Assembly (NCBI GenBank): GCA_003862195.1
Contig: QOUO01000006.1
Span: forward strand, 1 to 64,000
Direction of reading: 5' to 3'
Length of the DNA stretch: 64,000 nucleotides
From: Coriobacteriaceae bacterium
Lineage (GTDB): Bacteria; Actinomycetota; Coriobacteriia; Coriobacteriales; Atopobiaceae
Shown here piece by piece: positions 23,507 to 32,014 of this stretch (position 1 is its first letter; the number at the start of each line of letters is the position of its first letter). The notes under the pieces are model-generated. The model had not been told where the DNA came from and made no database searches. It saw only the letters and a list, made by a program, of their open reading frames with translations. Made by a program: the position numbers and the translations under genes.

Positions 23507-25174
23507 TTAGAACAGGCCCACGATCTTGCCGTCGGGCGTGACGTCGATCTTCTCCGCCGCGGGAACCTTGGGCAGGCCCGGCATGGTCATGATGTCGCCC
23601 GTGAGCGCCACCACAAAGCCCGCGCCCGCGGAGACGCGCAGGTTGCGCACCGTGATCCTGAAGCCCTCGGGCGCACCCAGCTTGTGCTGGTCGTCCGTAA
23701 AGCTGTACTGGGTCTTGGCGACGCAGATCGGGAGCTTGCCAAAGCCCTGCTCCTCGAGCTGCCTCATCTGCTTGGCGGCCTTCGTCGTGAAGTCCACGCC
23801 GTCCGCGTGGTAGATGCGCTTGGCGATCGCGTTGATCTTGTTCTCGATCGTGTCGTCCGCGTCGTAGGCAAAGCGGAAGTCGCTGGGCTCGTCGCACAGG
23901 CGGATGACCTCCTCGGCCAGCGCGCGGCCGCCCTCGCCGCCCTTTGCCCAGACCTCGGACAGCGCCACGTTCACGCCGATCTTGTTGCACTCCTCCTCGA
24001 CGAGCCTGAGCTCGGCCTCGGTGTCCGTGGGGAACGCGTTAATCGCGACGACAACGGGAAGCCCGAAGACGTCCTTGATGTTTGAGACGTGGCGCAGCAG
24101 GTTGGGCATGCCGGCCTTGAGCGCGTCGAGGTTCTCGGTCGTGAGCTCCGCCTTGGGCACGCCGCCGTTGTACTTGAGCGCGCGCACCGTCGCCACGAGC
24201 ACGACGGCCGATGGCTTGAGGCCCGTCGCGCGGCACTTGATGTCCAGGAACTTCTCCGCGCCAAGGTCCGCGCCGAAGCCGGCCTCGGTCACGACGTAGT
24301 CCGCGAGCCTCATGGCGGTCATGGTTGCCTCGACGGAGTTGCAGCCGTGCGCGATGTTCGCGAACGGGCCGCCGTGCACGAAGGCGGGGTTGCCCTCGAG
24401 CGTCTGGACCAGGTTGGGTTTGATCGCGTCCTTGAGGAGCGCGGTCATGGCGCCCTCGGCGTGGATGTCGTGCACGGTCACGGGCTTGCGGTCGTAGGTG
24501 TACGCCACGACCATGCGGCCCAGGCGTGCCTTGAGGTCCATCAGGTCCGTGGCCAGGCAGAAGCAGGCCATGACCTCGGAGGCCACGGTGATGTCGAAGC
24601 CGTCCTCGCGCGGCATGCCGTTGGCGACGCCGCCCAGGCCGTCCACGATGCTGCGCAGCTGGCGGTCGTTCATGTCCACGCAGCGCTTCCACACGATGCG
24701 GCGCGGGTCGATGCCCAGGGCGTTGCCCTGCTTGATGTGGTTGTCGAGCATGGCGGCGCACAGGTTGTTGGCCGCCCCGATGGCATGGAAGTCGCCCGTG
24801 AAGTGCAGGTTGATGTCCTCCATGGGGACCACCTGCGCGTAGCCGCCGCCGGCTGCGCCGCCCTTGATGCCAAACACGGGGCCCAGGGAGGGCTCGCGCA
24901 GACAGAGCATCGAGTTCTTGCCCAAGGCGCGCAGGGCGTCCTGCAGGCCCACGGAGGTCGTGGTCTTGCCCTCGCCCGCGGGCGTGGGGTTGATGGCGGT
25001 CACGAGCACGAGCTTGCCCTTGACGGGCGTGTCCTTGAGGGAGTGGATGTCCACCTTGGCCTTGTAGTTGCCATAGAGCTCGAGCTGTTCGGGCTTAAGG
25101 CCGGCCCTCTTGGCCACCTCGGTGATGGGAAGCATCTTCGCTTCCTGAGCGATCTCGATGTCTGACTTCGCCAT
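23507..25174 (-). CDS. fhs: Formate-tetrahydrofolate ligase
   Basis: ATP-dependent synthesis of 10-formyl-THF from formate and THF. The 555-residue product has the P-loop region [12 protein letters not shown] near residue 65, then [27 protein letters not shown] and [13 protein letters not shown], all diagnostic. The ATG at 25174 has GAAAGGA upstream. It is the first gene of the one-carbon operon. The 245-base region upstream contains TACATAAT on the minus strand (25254-25261) as a possible -10 box. I looked for a ZTP riboswitch in the leader and did not see its conserved core. Confidence 0.97.
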   Translation of the reverse strand: MAKSDIEIAQEAKMLPITEVAKRAGLKPEQLELYGNYKAKVDIHSLKDTPVKGKLVLVTAINPTPAGEGKTTTSVGLQDALRALGKNSMLCLREPSLGPVFGIKGGAAGGGYAQVVPMEDINLHFTGDFHAIGAANNLCAAMLDNHIKQGNALGIDPRRIVWKRCVDMNDRQLRSIVDGLGGVANGMPREDGFDITVASEVMACFCLATDLMDLKARLGRMVVAYTYDRKPVTVHDIHAEGAMTALLKDAIKPNLVQTLEGNPAFVHGGPFANIAHGCNSVEATMTAMRLADYVVTEAGFGADLGAEKFLDIKCRATGLKPSAVVLVATVRALKYNGGVPKAELTTENLDALKAGMPNLLRHVSNIKDVFGLPVVVAINAFPTDTEAELRLVEEECNKIGVNVALSEVWAKGGEGGRALAEEVIRLCDEPSDFRFAYDADDTIENKINAIAKRIYHADGVDFTTKAAKQMRQLEEQGFGKLPICVAKTQYSFTDDQHKLGAPEGFRITVRNLRVSAGAGFVVALTGDIMTMPGLPKVPAAEKIDVTPDGKIVGLF

Positions 25175-25285
25175 TTGCAGGTTCCTTTCGCTTCTCGGAG
25201 CGGTCGAGCTCCAACGGTTACCGAGTCACACGGGACGAACTGACCGTGAGCCCATTATGTACCCCCGCTGCCACGGGCGCGCGCT

Positions 25286-25351
25286 CTTCTCGCCCAATCG
25301 GCGAGCTTCGCGCAAGCTCCATGCGTAGCGGCGTCCGTGGAGGGCGAGAAG
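25286..25351. repeat. Two inverted copies of the repeated word GGGCGAGAAG between fhs and gpmA
   Basis: CTTCTCGCCC at 25286-25295 and GGGCGAGAAG at 25342-25351 face each other across 46 bases in the divergent spacer. They are two of at least 26 copies of the 9-base core GGCGAGAAG in the window. See the findings for the full list. Confidence 0.7.
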
Positions 25352-25419
25352 AACTTGGGCCGCGGCCGCGCGAACCTGTCATCATGGGGGCGAACCATCG
25401 ATTGGACCAGGAGGCCGGC

Positions 25420-26217
25420 ATGGCGACGGCAACGCTCGTGATCATGCGCCACGGCGAGAGCGCATGGACTGACAAGAGGGTCAACAAGTTCGCGGGGTGG
25501 GTGGACGTGCCGCTCACGGACCGCGGGCGCGCCCAGGCGGCGGAGGCCGGCAGGCTCATGCGCGAGGCGCACATCCTGCCCGACGCCGTGTTCACGTCGC
25601 TTCTGGGGCGCTCCATCGTGAGCGCGGACATCGCCCTGGGCGAGGTGGGCCGCCTCTGGGTCCCCGTGATCCGCAGCTGGCGCCTCAACGAGCGCCACTA
25701 CGGCGCGTTCCAGGGCCAGACGCGCCCCGCCATGCGCGAGCGCTACGGCGACGAGCTCTTCAACACGTACCGCCGCAGCTTTGGCGTGCGCCCGCCCGCG
25801 ATCGCGCTCGACTCCCCCTACTTCCAGGGGGACGACCCGCGCTACGGCACGCCCTCGCAGGACGGGCTCGACGGGACCGACCCACGCGCCATCCGCTCCG
25901 AGTGCCTTAGAGACGTCATCGCGCGCCTGGAGCCGTTCTGGGGCGCCTACGTCACGCCGCCGCTCCTGCTTGGCCAGACGGTGCTCGTGGTCACGCACGG
26001 CTCCGTGGTGCGCTCGCTCATGAAGGTGATCGAGGGGCTGACGGCAGACCAGATCCGCAACGTCAACGTTCCCACCGGCCAGCCGCGCGTGTACGAGTTC
26101 GAGGCGGGCGGCCTGGGCGGGCTCAGCCTCAAGGCGCCGGGTAGGTGGCTCGACCCGGACGCAGCGAGCCGCGGCGCGCGGGAGACGCTCGCACTGGGCG
26201 AAAGCAACCCCGCGTAG
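25420..26217 (+). CDS. gpmA: 2,3-bisphosphoglycerate-dependent phosphoglycerate mutase
   Basis: Interconverts 3- and 2-phosphoglycerate in glycolysis. The 265-residue product begins with the phosphohistidine motif LVIMRHGES (His11). It has the TSLLGRSIVSA and RLNERHYGAFQG segments and the second histidine in THGSVVRSLMK. The ATG at 25420 has AGGAGG five bases upstream. The longer frame to 25246 crosses a promoter region. It is a single gene diverging from fhs. Confidence 0.93.
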   Translation: MATATLVIMRHGESAWTDKRVNKFAGWVDVPLTDRGRAQAAEAGRLMREAHILPDAVFTSLLGRSIVSADIALGEVGRLWVPVIRSWRLNERHYGAFQGQTRPAMRERYGDELFNTYRRSFGVRPPAIALDSPYFQGDDPRYGTPSQDGLDGTDPRAIRSECLRDVIARLEPFWGAYVTPPLLLGQTVLVVTHGSVVRSLMKVIEGLTADQIRNVNVPTGQPRVYEFEAGGLGGLSLKAPGRWLDPDAASRGARETLALGESNPA

Positions 26218-26226
26218 CGACGTGGC

Positions 26227-26265
26227 GCGGGCGGGGCGGCTCAACGGGAGCGTCGCCCCACCCGC
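26227..26265 (+). terminator. Hairpin downstream of gpmA
   Basis: GCGGGCGGGGCG (26227-26238) pairs with CGCCCCACCCGC (26254-26265) with one mismatch. There is no U-run, so it is a probable but not certain terminator. Confidence 0.5.
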
Positions 26266-26303
26266 CTGGCTCCATCCCGCCTCAGCAACATCTACGCTAT
26301 AGC

Positions 26304-26331
26304 AAAAAGCCTGCCACCAGGTGCCAGGCTT
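26304..26331 (-). terminator. Terminator of the tRNA-His/Lys/Lys transcript
   Basis: AAGCCTG (26307-26313) pairs with CAGGCTT (26325-26331). On the minus strand the stem is followed by UUUUU (26304-26308). Confidence 0.75.
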
Positions 26332-26340
26332 CGCTTTAAA

Positions 26341-26416
26341 TGGTGGGTCGTGAGGGGGTCGAACCCTCGACCTTGGGATTAAGAGTCCCCTGCTCTACCA
26401 ACTGAGCTAACGACCC
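26341..26416 (-). tRNA. tRNA-Lys (anticodon CUU), copy 2
   Basis: A 76-base gene with acceptor stem GGGTCGT/ACGACCC, anticodon loop CTCTTAA (CUU) and encoded CCA. It is identical to the copy at 26451-26526. It is the distal member of a three-tRNA minus-strand unit. Confidence 0.95.
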
Positions 26417-26450
26417 ATATGTAGTGGCGCGTGGGCGCTGGAGGAATCAA

Positions 26451-26526
26451 TGGTGGGTCGTGAGGGGGTCGAACCCTCGACCTTGGGATTAAGAGTCCCC
26501 TGCTCTACCAACTGAGCTAACGACCC
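26451..26526 (-). tRNA. tRNA-Lys (anticodon CUU), copy 1
   Basis: Same 76-base sequence as the neighbour at 26341-26416, including CCA. The two are separated by 34 unrelated bases, a tandem duplication of the tRNA itself. Confidence 0.95.
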
Positions 26527-26551
26527 ATTGATGCCTGCAATGCGGTTGGAA

Positions 26552-26628
26552 TGGGGTGGGTAGAGGGGCTCGAACCCTCGACCTACGGAGCCACGGTCCG
26601 TCGCTCTGCCAACTGAGCTACACCCACC
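26552..26628 (-). tRNA. tRNA-His (anticodon GUG)
   Basis: A 77-base gene counting the encoded G-1 residue, which pairs with C73. The acceptor stem is GTGGGTG/TACCCAC, the anticodon loop CCGTGGC (GUG), and CCA is encoded. It is the first gene of the His-Lys-Lys transcript. Confidence 0.94.
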
Positions 26629-26863
26629 ATTTGGTTCCGCTCGCATCGCGGTATGTAATAATGCCCGAACCCGGCCCGCTTGGCAAGGGTAAATTTGAAA
26701 AAACTTTTCCCGATGCAAATCTCCGCCACAAGGCCCCGTCCTTCTCCCCCGCCAGACCCTGCCCAACGCAGCGCCTACGTCGCCGTTTGCAGCACACGGG
26801 CGAGAAGCCCGCGCCGCCTTGGCCGCGGCCCCGCCATGAAACACACTCTTAACTGCAAGCAGC

Positions 26864-26892
26864 TTGAAGGCCCCCGCGCCGTGCCCTATGCT
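26864..26892 (+). promoter_or_regulatory. Promoter of the amino-acid ABC transporter
   Basis: TTGAAG (26864-26869), a 17-base spacer and TATGCT (26887-26892) lie about 70 bases before the binding-protein ATG. The rest of the 334-base spacer (26629-26962) holds no gene. It contains an A-rich tract near 26690-26710, GTCCTTCTCC at 26735-26744 and one copy of GGGCGAGAAG (26798-26807). Confidence 0.6.
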
Positions 26893-26962
26893 TACTCCAG
26901 CGCGCTAAAGTGCCCACGGGCCAGGCGCACACGGCAAGCAAGCAACTCCAGGGGGTATCACC

Positions 26963-27787
26963 ATGGATCGTCGTCAGTTCCTCAAGCTGTCCGCCGCGGC
27001 CCTCGCCGCGCCCGTCATGCTCGACCTCGCCGCCTGCGGCAGCGGCAGCGCCAGCTCCGGCTCCACCAAGAAGATGCAGTTCATCGTCGGCTTCGACCAG
27101 GAGTTCCCTCCCTACGGCTATGTGGGCAAGGACGGCAAGTACACCGGCTTCGACCTCGACCTCGCCAAGGCCGTCTGCAAGATGGAGGGCTGGACGTACA
27201 AGCCCAAGCCCATCAGCTGGGACGCCAAGGACAGCCTGCTCAACAGCGGCCAGATCACCTGCATCTGGAACGGCTTCACCATCGAGGGCCGCGAGAAGGA
27301 CTACGCCTTCACCAAGCCCTACATGGAGAACCGCCAGGTCATCGTCGTCCCCAAGAGCTCGAGCATCACGAGCCTCGCGGACCTCGCGGGCAAGAACGTC
27401 ATCACGCAGACGGACTCCGCGGCCCTGAGCCTGCTCTCCACCGGCGGCTCGCAGGAGAAGCTCGGCAAGACGTTCAAGAAGCTCCAGACGATCGACAACT
27501 ACAACACGGCCTTCATGATGCTGCAGAACGGCACGGTCGACGCCATCGCCATCGACTACCCCGTCGCCGTGTACAACATCGGCAAGGACACGGACAAGTA
27601 CACGATTCTGAGTGAGGCGCTCAACTCCGAGCACTTCGGCGTCGGCTTCGCCAAGACCACGGAGGGCAAGAAGCTCGCCGAGACCGTCCAGGCGGACCTC
27701 AAGAAGCTCGACAAGAAGGGCACCGTAAAGAAGCTGTGCGAGAAGTACGCAGACCAGGGAGTCTCGTACGACCTCTGGGTGCTGTAG
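26963..27787 (+). CDS. Polar amino-acid ABC transporter substrate-binding lipoprotein
   Basis: Family 3 extracellular solute-binding protein that captures an amino acid and delivers it to the permease encoded next. The 274-residue product begins MDRRQFLKLSAAALAAP. RRQFLK at 3-8 is a twin-arginine (Tat) motif and LAAC with Cys25 is a lipobox, so it is probably a Tat-exported lipoprotein. Family motifs GFDLDLAKAVC and WDAKDSLLNSGQITCIWNG are clear. The ATG at 26963 follows AGGGGG. Glutamine, cystine or another polar amino acid is possible. The substrate is not determinable here. Confidence 0.9.
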   Translation: MDRRQFLKLSAAALAAPVMLDLAACGSGSASSGSTKKMQFIVGFDQEFPPYGYVGKDGKYTGFDLDLAKAVCKMEGWTYKPKPISWDAKDSLLNSGQITCIWNGFTIEGREKDYAFTKPYMENRQVIVVPKSSSITSLADLAGKNVITQTDSAALSLLSTGGSQEKLGKTFKKLQTIDNYNTAFMMLQNGTVDAIAIDYPVAVYNIGKDTDKYTILSEALNSEHFGVGFAKTTEGKKLAETVQADLKKLDKKGTVKKLCEKYADQGVSYDLWVL

Positions 27788-27905
27788 GCTAGCCTAGTCA
27801 CTGCACCCCACAGTTCCAAGCGCCTTTGGTCTGGCGGCCACCCCGGCCGCCATTCCGCTTTTCTGGCGCCATCCATTCAAGACGAACGACTAAGGCGGTA
27901 ATCAC

Positions 27906-28559
27906 TTGGATATCTCCACGATGACGGGCATGCTGCTCAACGGGTACGTGGTGTCCCTCCAGATATTCGCCCTCACGCTCATCGGGGCCATCCCCCTCGG
28001 GGTCCTCGTCGCGCTCGGCAGGCTCTCCAGGTTCAAGCCCCTCTCCTGGCTCGTGGGCCTCTACATCTCGCTCATGCGCGGCACGCCGCTCATGCTGCAG
28101 ATGTTCGCGGTCTTCTTCATCCCCTACTACCTCTTTGGCCAGCAGACGGGCCCCGACTACATGTTCGTCGCGGTCATGATCGCCTTCATCGTCAACTACG
28201 CGGCCTACTTCGCGGAGATCTACCGCTCCGGCATCCAGAGCATGCCACGCGGCCAGTACGAGGCGGCGCAGGTCCTTGGCTACTCCAGGACCCAGCGCTT
28301 CTTCCGCATCATCCTGCCCCAGGTCTTCAAGCGCATCCTGCCCGCCATGGGCAACGAGATCGTCACGCTCGTGAAGGACACCTCGCTCGCGTTCTCGATC
28401 GGCATCGCCGAGATGTTCACCACCAGCCGCGCCCTCGTGGCGTCGCAGCGCAGCATGGTCCCCTTCGCGATCGCCGCGCTCATCTACTGGATCACCTGCC
28501 TCGTCATCGAGTTCGTGCTTCGCAGGATCGAGAAGAGAATGGACTACTACCATGACTAA
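27906..28559 (+). CDS. Amino-acid ABC transporter permease
   Basis: HisM/GlnP-type inner-membrane permease of 217 residues with about five hydrophobic segments. It has the cytoplasmic EAA loop (QYEAAQVLGYSRTQRFF) that contacts the ATPase. ISLMRGTPLMLQ is also typical. The start is TTG at 27906 with AAGGCGG upstream. It is separated from the binding-protein gene by about 120 bases and overlaps the ATPase gene by eight bases. Confidence 0.92.
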   Translation: MDISTMTGMLLNGYVVSLQIFALTLIGAIPLGVLVALGRLSRFKPLSWLVGLYISLMRGTPLMLQMFAVFFIPYYLFGQQTGPDYMFVAVMIAFIVNYAAYFAEIYRSGIQSMPRGQYEAAQVLGYSRTQRFFRIILPQVFKRILPAMGNEIVTLVKDTSLAFSIGIAEMFTTSRALVASQRSMVPFAIAALIYWITCLVIEFVLRRIEKRMDYYHD

Positions 28560-29376
28560 GCCCAAGACGCGCGAGATGCCGCGCCCCGACATCAGCCTCA
28601 CCTCCGCGCTGGGACTCCCCGCCGTCTACGTAAAGGACGCGCGCAAGTCCTTTGGCGACAAGGAGGTCCTGCGCGACGTCAGCCTCTCCATCAAGCAGGG
28701 CGAGGTCGTCTCGCTCATCGGCCCGTCCGGCGCCGGCAAGTCCACGCTGCTGCGCTGCCTCACGCTGCTCGACACGTTCGACAGCGGCGAGCTCGCCTAC
28801 GGCAACGTGCGCGTCTGCGCCAACGTGCCCGGCGAGTCGCGCACCACGTACGACAAGGAGGCCGAGCGCCAGGCGCGCATGCGCTTTGGCATCGTCTTCC
28901 AGAACTACAACCTCTTCCCGCACTACACGGTGCTCAAGAACGTGATGGACGCCCCGATCGTGGTACAGAAGCGCGACCCCAAGGAGGTGGAGGAGCAGGC
29001 CCGCAAGCTCCTGGAGCGCCTCGACATCGCGGACCACGCGGACAAGGTGCCCGACCAGCTCTCCGGCGGCCAGCAGCAGCGCGTCGCCATCGCGCGCGCC
29101 CTCTGCATGAACCCGCAGGTCATCTACTTCGACGAGGCCACCTCGGCACTCGACCCCAAGCTCACGCAGGACATGCACCGGCTCATCCGCGAGCTCGCGC
29201 ACGACGGCATGGCCGTGGGCATCGTCACACACGAGATGGGCTTCGCCCGCGACGTGTCCGACAGGATCGCCTTCCTGTTCGACGGCCAGATCGTGGAGGA
29301 GGGCACCCCTGACGAGGTCATCGGCAACCCGAGCGACCCCAGGACCAAGGCCTTCCTCGCCAACGCTGAGGACTAA
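28552..29376 (+). CDS. Amino-acid ABC transporter ATP-binding protein
   Basis: GlnQ/HisP-type ATPase of 274 residues that powers the permease. Walker A is GPSGAGKST, the Q-loop is [10 protein letters not shown], the signature [15 protein letters not shown], Walker [13 protein letters not shown], and the H-loop VTHEMGFA. An extra N-terminal stretch of about 25 residues and a short insert after residue 75 ([12 protein letters not shown]) are seen in some relatives. The ATG at 28552 overlaps the permease stop. Confidence 0.93.
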   Translation: MTKPKTREMPRPDISLTSALGLPAVYVKDARKSFGDKEVLRDVSLSIKQGEVVSLIGPSGAGKSTLLRCLTLLDTFDSGELAYGNVRVCANVPGESRTTYDKEAERQARMRFGIVFQNYNLFPHYTVLKNVMDAPIVVQKRDPKEVEEQARKLLERLDIADHADKVPDQLSGGQQQRVAIARALCMNPQVIYFDEATSALDPKLTQDMHRLIRELAHDGMAVGIVTHEMGFARDVSDRIAFLFDGQIVEEGTPDEVIGNPSDPRTKAFLANAED

Positions 29377-29470
29377 CCGGATTAGCTGGGCGAGAAGGGC
29401 GCCAGCAGGCCACAGGCAACGCCACGAACGGCGGCAACGCATTCCAATCAGCCAGCCAACCAAGACAGCA

Positions 29471-29502
29471 AAGAGGGACGGACCAGATGGCCCGTCCCTC
29501 TT
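29471..29502 (+). terminator. Terminator of the amino-acid ABC transporter operon
   Basis: AAGAGGGACGG (29471-29481) pairs perfectly with CCGTCCCTCTT (29492-29502), followed by a short U-rich stretch. It probably also serves the convergent asd gene. The spacer contains a GGGCGAGAAG word at 29388-29397 and CGTCCTTCTCCCC near 29558. Confidence 0.75.
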
Positions 29503-29600
29503 CCGTTACGCATATGCGGTTCTGCTACGCATGCGCGACCGCGACGGACGCACGTCCTTCTCCCCTGGGCATGCCTTGCGCGCCCGGGACGTGAGGCTTG

Positions 29601-30614
29601 CTAGAGCAGCATCTCCGCGATCTGGACGGCGTTGGTCGCCGCGCCCTTGCGGATCTGGTCGCCGCAGCAGAAGAACGTGAGCGCGTTGACGCCCTCGGGG
29701 GCCGAGAGGTCCCTGCGGATGCGGCCGACGTAGACGAGGTCCTGGTCGGACGTGTCGAGCGGCATGGGGTAGCGCAGGTTTGCGGGGTCGTCCACGACCT
29801 TGACGCCCGGCGCCTTGGACAGCACCTCGCGCGCCTCGTCCGGCGTGATGGGGTTGTCGAACTCGACCGTGATGGACTCGGAGTGCGAGCGCATGACGGG
29901 CACGCGCACGCAGGTGCAGTTGACGCGCAGCTCGGGCATGTGCATGATCTTGCGGCCCTCGTTCTGCATCTTGAGCTCCTCGGAGGTGTAGTCCTCCTCC
30001 TTGAAGCCGCCGATCTGCGGGATGAGGTTAAACGCGAGCTGGTACGCGAAGGGCGAGGTGTCGCCAACCTCTCCGCCCTCGGCGATGACCTTGCTCTCGC
30101 GCTCGAGCTCCCTGAGGCCCGGCATGCCGGCACCGGAAGCGGCCTGGTAGGTGCTCACGATGAGCCTGTTGAGGCCGGCGGCCTTGGCGAGCGGCCACGT
30201 GGGCACGAGGCCGATGATCGTGGCGCAGTTGGGGTTCGAGATGATGTTCCTGGGGTGGTTCGCGACGTCCTCGGGGTTGATCTCAGGGATGACCAGGGGC
30301 ACGTCCAGGTCGAGCCTGAAGGCGTGGGAGTTGTCCACGCACACGGCGCCGCGCTTGGCGGCCTCGGGCAGGAGCTCCTTGGCCTGCGCGTCGCCGGCGG
30401 CGCCCAGCACGATGTCGACGCCCTCGAACGCCTCGGGCGTCGCCTCCTGCACGGTCACCTCCTCGCCGCGGAACTTGAGCTTCTTGCCGGCCGAGCGAGC
30501 GCTCGCAAGAGGCACGAGCCTCTCCACCGGGAAGTCCCTCTCCTCCAGGCACTGCATCATCTGCGTGCCCACGACGCCCGTCGCGCCGAGAATTGCTACA
30601 ACCTTGCCTGCCAT
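29601..30614 (-). CDS. asd: Aspartate-semialdehyde dehydrogenase
   Basis: NADPH-dependent reduction of aspartyl phosphate to aspartate semialdehyde, the branch point to lysine, threonine and methionine. The 337-residue product has the N-terminal GATGVVG motif, the catalytic Cys130 in NPNCATI, and the later His in VPVMRSHS. The ATG at 30614 has AGGAG six bases upstream. It is the last gene of hom-lysC-asd. Confidence 0.96.
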   Translation of the reverse strand: MAGKVVAILGATGVVGTQMMQCLEERDFPVERLVPLASARSAGKKLKFRGEEVTVQEATPEAFEGVDIVLGAAGDAQAKELLPEAAKRGAVCVDNSHAFRLDLDVPLVIPEINPEDVANHPRNIISNPNCATIIGLVPTWPLAKAAGLNRLIVSTYQAASGAGMPGLRELERESKVIAEGGEVGDTSPFAYQLAFNLIPQIGGFKEEDYTSEELKMQNEGRKIMHMPELRVNCTCVRVPVMRSHSESITVEFDNPITPDEAREVLSKAPGVKVVDDPANLRYPMPLDTSDQDLVYVGRIRRDLSAPEGVNALTFFCCGDQIRKGAATNAVQIAEMLL

Positions 30615-30666
30615 GTACTTCTCCTCTGCGTGTGTTGTGTGGGCCGCATCGGGCGGGCCCGGGGCC

Positions 30667-32010
30667 CTACTGCTTGGCGTCCTCCGCCGTGACGTACTCG
30701 TTCTCGACGAAGTTGTCGTAGATCACCTTGATGGCGCGGGCGAAGTCCGAGTTGTTGACGCCCATGATGATCGAGATCTCCTGCGAGCTCTGGGTGATCA
30801 TGCGGATGTTGATGCCGGCCTCGCCCAGCACGCCGAAGATGCGGCCGGAGGTGCCGGCGCGGCGGCTCATGTTGCGGCCGACGACGGAGATGAGTGCCAG
30901 GCTGTCGATCACGTTGATGCTGTCCGGCTTGAGCTCCTGGCGCAGGTCGTTCACGATCGAGTAGATCGTGTCCTTGACGTCCGCGCCGTTGACGACGATG
31001 CCGAAGGAGTCGACGCCCGTGGGGATGTGCTCGACTGACACGCCGTAGTGCTCGAACACGGAGAGCGCGCGGCGGACGAAGCCCACGGTGTTGGACATGT
31101 GGGCCTTCTGGATGTGGATCGCCATGAAGTCCTTCTTGCCGGCGATGCCGGTGATGAGGTGCTCGCGCTCGTGCTCGACGGCGGTCTCGCGGATGACGGT
31201 GCCCGGGGCGTCGGGGTCGTTCGTGTTCTTGATCTGGATGGGGATGCCCACCTCGCGCACGGGGAAGATGGCCTCCTCCTGCAGGACCGAGGCGCCCATG
31301 TAGCTGAGCTCGCGCATCTCGTCGAACGTGATGCGGTGGATGGAGCGCGGGTTGTCCACGATGCGCGGGTCGGCCGCGAGGAAGCCGGACACGTCGGTCC
31401 AGTTCTCGTACACGCCGGCGTCGAGACAGCGCGCGAGGATGGCGCCCGTGATGTCGCCGCCGCCACGCTGGAAGAGCTTGATGGTGCCGTCGACCGTCGA
31501 GCCGTAGAAGCCCGGGAGCAGGAAGCCGCCCAGGCGCTGCGCCGCGTCCTTCACGCGCGTTGCCGTGCGCTCCATGTCGACGGAGCCGTCGTGGTGGAAC
31601 ACGACGACGTCCGCGGCGTCCACGAACGGGATGCCCAGGTACTCGGCCATGAGCTGGCCGGTAAACCACTCGCCCCTCGAAACGATGTACTCGGGCGACA
31701 GGCTCGTGATGACCGAGGAGAACTCCTCGAACTTCTCCTCAATGGGGTACTTGAGGTTCAGCGCGTCACGGATCTCGACGAAGCGCTGCTCGATGTCCTT
31801 GAGGAGCGACGTGCAGTCGACGTGGTACTCGATGTGGGCGTTGACGAGGAGGAGAAGGTCGGTCAGCTTGTTGTCGCCGCTGAAGCGCTTGCCCGCGGCG
31901 GACACGACGACGAACTTGCGGTCGGGGTCCGCCTTGACGATCCCCTTGACCTTCTTGAACTGCTCGGCGCTCGCGACGCTGGAGCCGCCGAACTTCGAAA
32001 CCTTGATCAT
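30667..32010 (-). CDS. lysC: Aspartate kinase
   Basis: Phosphorylates aspartate, the first step of the aspartate family. The 447-residue product begins IKVSKFGGSSVA (kinase motif). It has SRGEWFTGQLMAEYL and GFYGSTVDGTIKLFQRGGGD in the catalytic domain, then two ACT domains from about residue 300 (GKKDFMAIHI and SVVGRNMSRRAG) for feedback control. The ATG at 32010 has AGGAGG nine bases upstream and lies four bases after the hom stop. It is of the monofunctional long type. Confidence 0.95.
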   Translation of the reverse strand: MIKVSKFGGSSVASAEQFKKVKGIVKADPDRKFVVVSAAGKRFSGDNKLTDLLLLVNAHIEYHVDCTSLLKDIEQRFVEIRDALNLKYPIEEKFEEFSSVITSLSPEYIVSRGEWFTGQLMAEYLGIPFVDAADVVVFHHDGSVDMERTATRVKDAAQRLGGFLLPGFYGSTVDGTIKLFQRGGGDITGAILARCLDAGVYENWTDVSGFLAADPRIVDNPRSIHRITFDEMRELSYMGASVLQEEAIFPVREVGIPIQIKNTNDPDAPGTVIRETAVEHEREHLITGIAGKKDFMAIHIQKAHMSNTVGFVRRALSVFEHYGVSVEHIPTGVDSFGIVVNGADVKDTIYSIVNDLRQELKPDSINVIDSLALISVVGRNMSRRAGTSGRIFGVLGEAGINIRMITQSSQEISIIMGVNNSDFARAIKVIYDNFVENEYVTAEDAKQ

Positions 32011-32014
32011 GTAT

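Noticed and set aside
25175-25330. Possible ZTP riboswitch in the fhs leader
   Set aside because: The class is common before fhs, but the conserved core elements, including the CCGCCUGGGC-type segment, were not found.
26341-26628. tRNA cluster as an attachment site of an integrated element
   Set aside because: No integrase lies nearby, and the duplication is a whole tRNA, not a 3'-end fragment.
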